The notes under the pieces: model-generated
Told to the model about the DNA's origin: nothing
Seen by the model: the letters and a program-made list of their open reading frames with translations, nothing else
Databases searched by the model: none
Position numbers and translations under genes: made by a program
Shown here: positions 14,789 through 15,368 of the stretch, one piece after another
Layout: the number at the start of each line of letters is the position of its first letter
How positions within the stretch are numbered: the first letter of the stretch is position 1
From: JBKHBT01 sp046542255
GTDB lineage: Bacteria; UBP14; UBA6098; JBKHBT01
Assembly (NCBI GenBank): GCA_046542255.1
Contig: JBKHBT010000080.1
Coordinates: 1 to 15,368 of the forward strand
Reading direction: 5' to 3'
Length of the DNA stretch: 15,368 bases

Positions 14789-15368
14789 ATGCAAAAATCT
14801 CATGAAAAAAAATTAAAAAAGCTTTTATCAAATTTAGACGAATTTGGTAATTTGAAAAGTAGAGAAAGTACAACTATCGAATTCAAGGAAAAATTTAATA
14901 TGGGAAGCTGTACCGATTATGGTAAAACACTTGCTTCTTTCGCCAATCATCGTGGTGGCTATATTATCTTTGGAGTATCTGATAGCCCTCGAAAGATTAA
15001 AGGTATAAATTATGATAAGTTTAATGAATTAAAGCAAGAAAAAATTACTCAACATTTAAATAAGGCATTTTCTCCATCACTTGATTGGGATATGGGACTT
15101 ATATCACTAAATAGTAAGCATTTTGGTTATATTTTCGTTGATGAGACCGCAAGGAAACCAGTTGTTTGTAAAATTAATGGAAACTCAATTAAAGATGGTG
15201 ATATCTATTATAGATATAGAGGTCAAACAAAAGTTATCGCATTTCCTGAGTTAAGCAAAATCTTAGAAGAATCAAGAGAAAAGGAAAGAAATCTATGGAG
15301 AAAGCATATTGAAAATATTGCTCAAATCGGACCGCAGAATATTGCATTGGTTGATTTACTATCGGGTG
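14789..15368 (+). CDS. Schlafen/AlbA_2 domain protein (3' end outside window)
   Basis: The frame starts at ATG 14789, preceded by GGAGGT 3 nt upstream, and is open to the right edge (193 complete codons, no stop). Residues about 26-148 match the AlbA_2 (Schlafen) nucleic-acid-binding domain: 'ESTTIEFKEKF' (26-36), the core 'TLASFANHRGGYIIFGVSD' (47-65), and the closing strand 'GDIYYRYRGQTK' (137-148). A charged helix (about 155-175) follows, then the start of another region ('IGPQNIALVDLL'). AlbA_2 proteins bind or act on RNA/DNA and are common in phage-defence and mobile loci. The missing C-terminus would decide the subtype. Composition matches the 2-TM gene rather than the core genes. Confidence 0.85.
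   Translation, partial: MQKSHEKKLKKLLSNLDEFGNLKSRESTTIEFKEKFNMGSCTDYGKTLASFANHRGGYIIFGVSDSPRKIKGINYDKFNELKQEKITQHLNKAFSPSLDWDMGLISLNSKHFGYIFVDETARKPVVCKINGNSIKDGDIYYRYRGQTKVIAFPELSKILEESREKERNLWRKHIENIAQIGPQNIALVDLLSG

Noticed and set aside
1..15368. tRNA, rRNA, CRISPR arrays, insertion sequences
   Set aside because: I saw no cloverleaf-like sequence with a TTCGA-type arm in context, no evenly spaced direct repeats, and no transposase.

Overview
The window comes from a moderately AT-rich, Gram-negative, probably flagellated bacterium. SecA carries two lineage-type expansions (a longer N-terminal helical segment and an enlarged preprotein cross-linking region), as in the Bacteroidetes/Chlorobi/Fibrobacteres (FCB) superphylum. 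An LpxL/HtrB-type acyltransferase implies lipid A, and cheW plus a methyl-accepting chemotaxis protein imply chemotaxis. I cannot name the phylum with certainty; an uncultured FCB-like candidate lineage fits best.

Layout: (a) 1-1012 (+), the 3' part of a gene for a probable exported Ig-like + DUF2135/YfaP-like protein. (b) 1013-1265, a convergent intergenic stretch with inverted repeats. (c) 1266-8231 (-), a run of leftward genes. In transcription order these are a Cys-rich 116-aa protein, a GNAT acetyltransferase, an LpxL-like acyltransferase (24 nt after the GNAT gene), a secreted 635-aa protein with about twelve 'GNDxY' repeats, and secA. (d) 8341-10572 (+), a divergently transcribed 743-aa exported TPR-like protein. 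(e) 10571-13491 (-), a compact cheW-mcp operon with a sigma-28-like promoter upstream and a C(UCCG)G-capped terminator downstream. (f) 13533-13953 (+), a sigma-70-like promoter, a GC-rich perfect palindrome, and the truncated N-terminal nuclease domain of a restriction-modification enzyme. (g) 13954-15368 (+), a compositionally different segment with a 2-TM membrane protein and a Schlafen/AlbA_2-domain protein that runs off the end.

The chromosomal part (to about 13.55 kb) is strikingly rich in the palindrome ATCGAT (about 39 copies by hand count). The last 1.8 kb has none. Together with the restriction-enzyme reading frame breaking off at about 13.94 kb, this suggests an insertion or recombination boundary. 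The 2-TM + AlbA_2 pair beyond it is the best candidate here for a little-described, possibly defence-related system. The other notable unknown is the 12-repeat secreted protein at 4408-6315.
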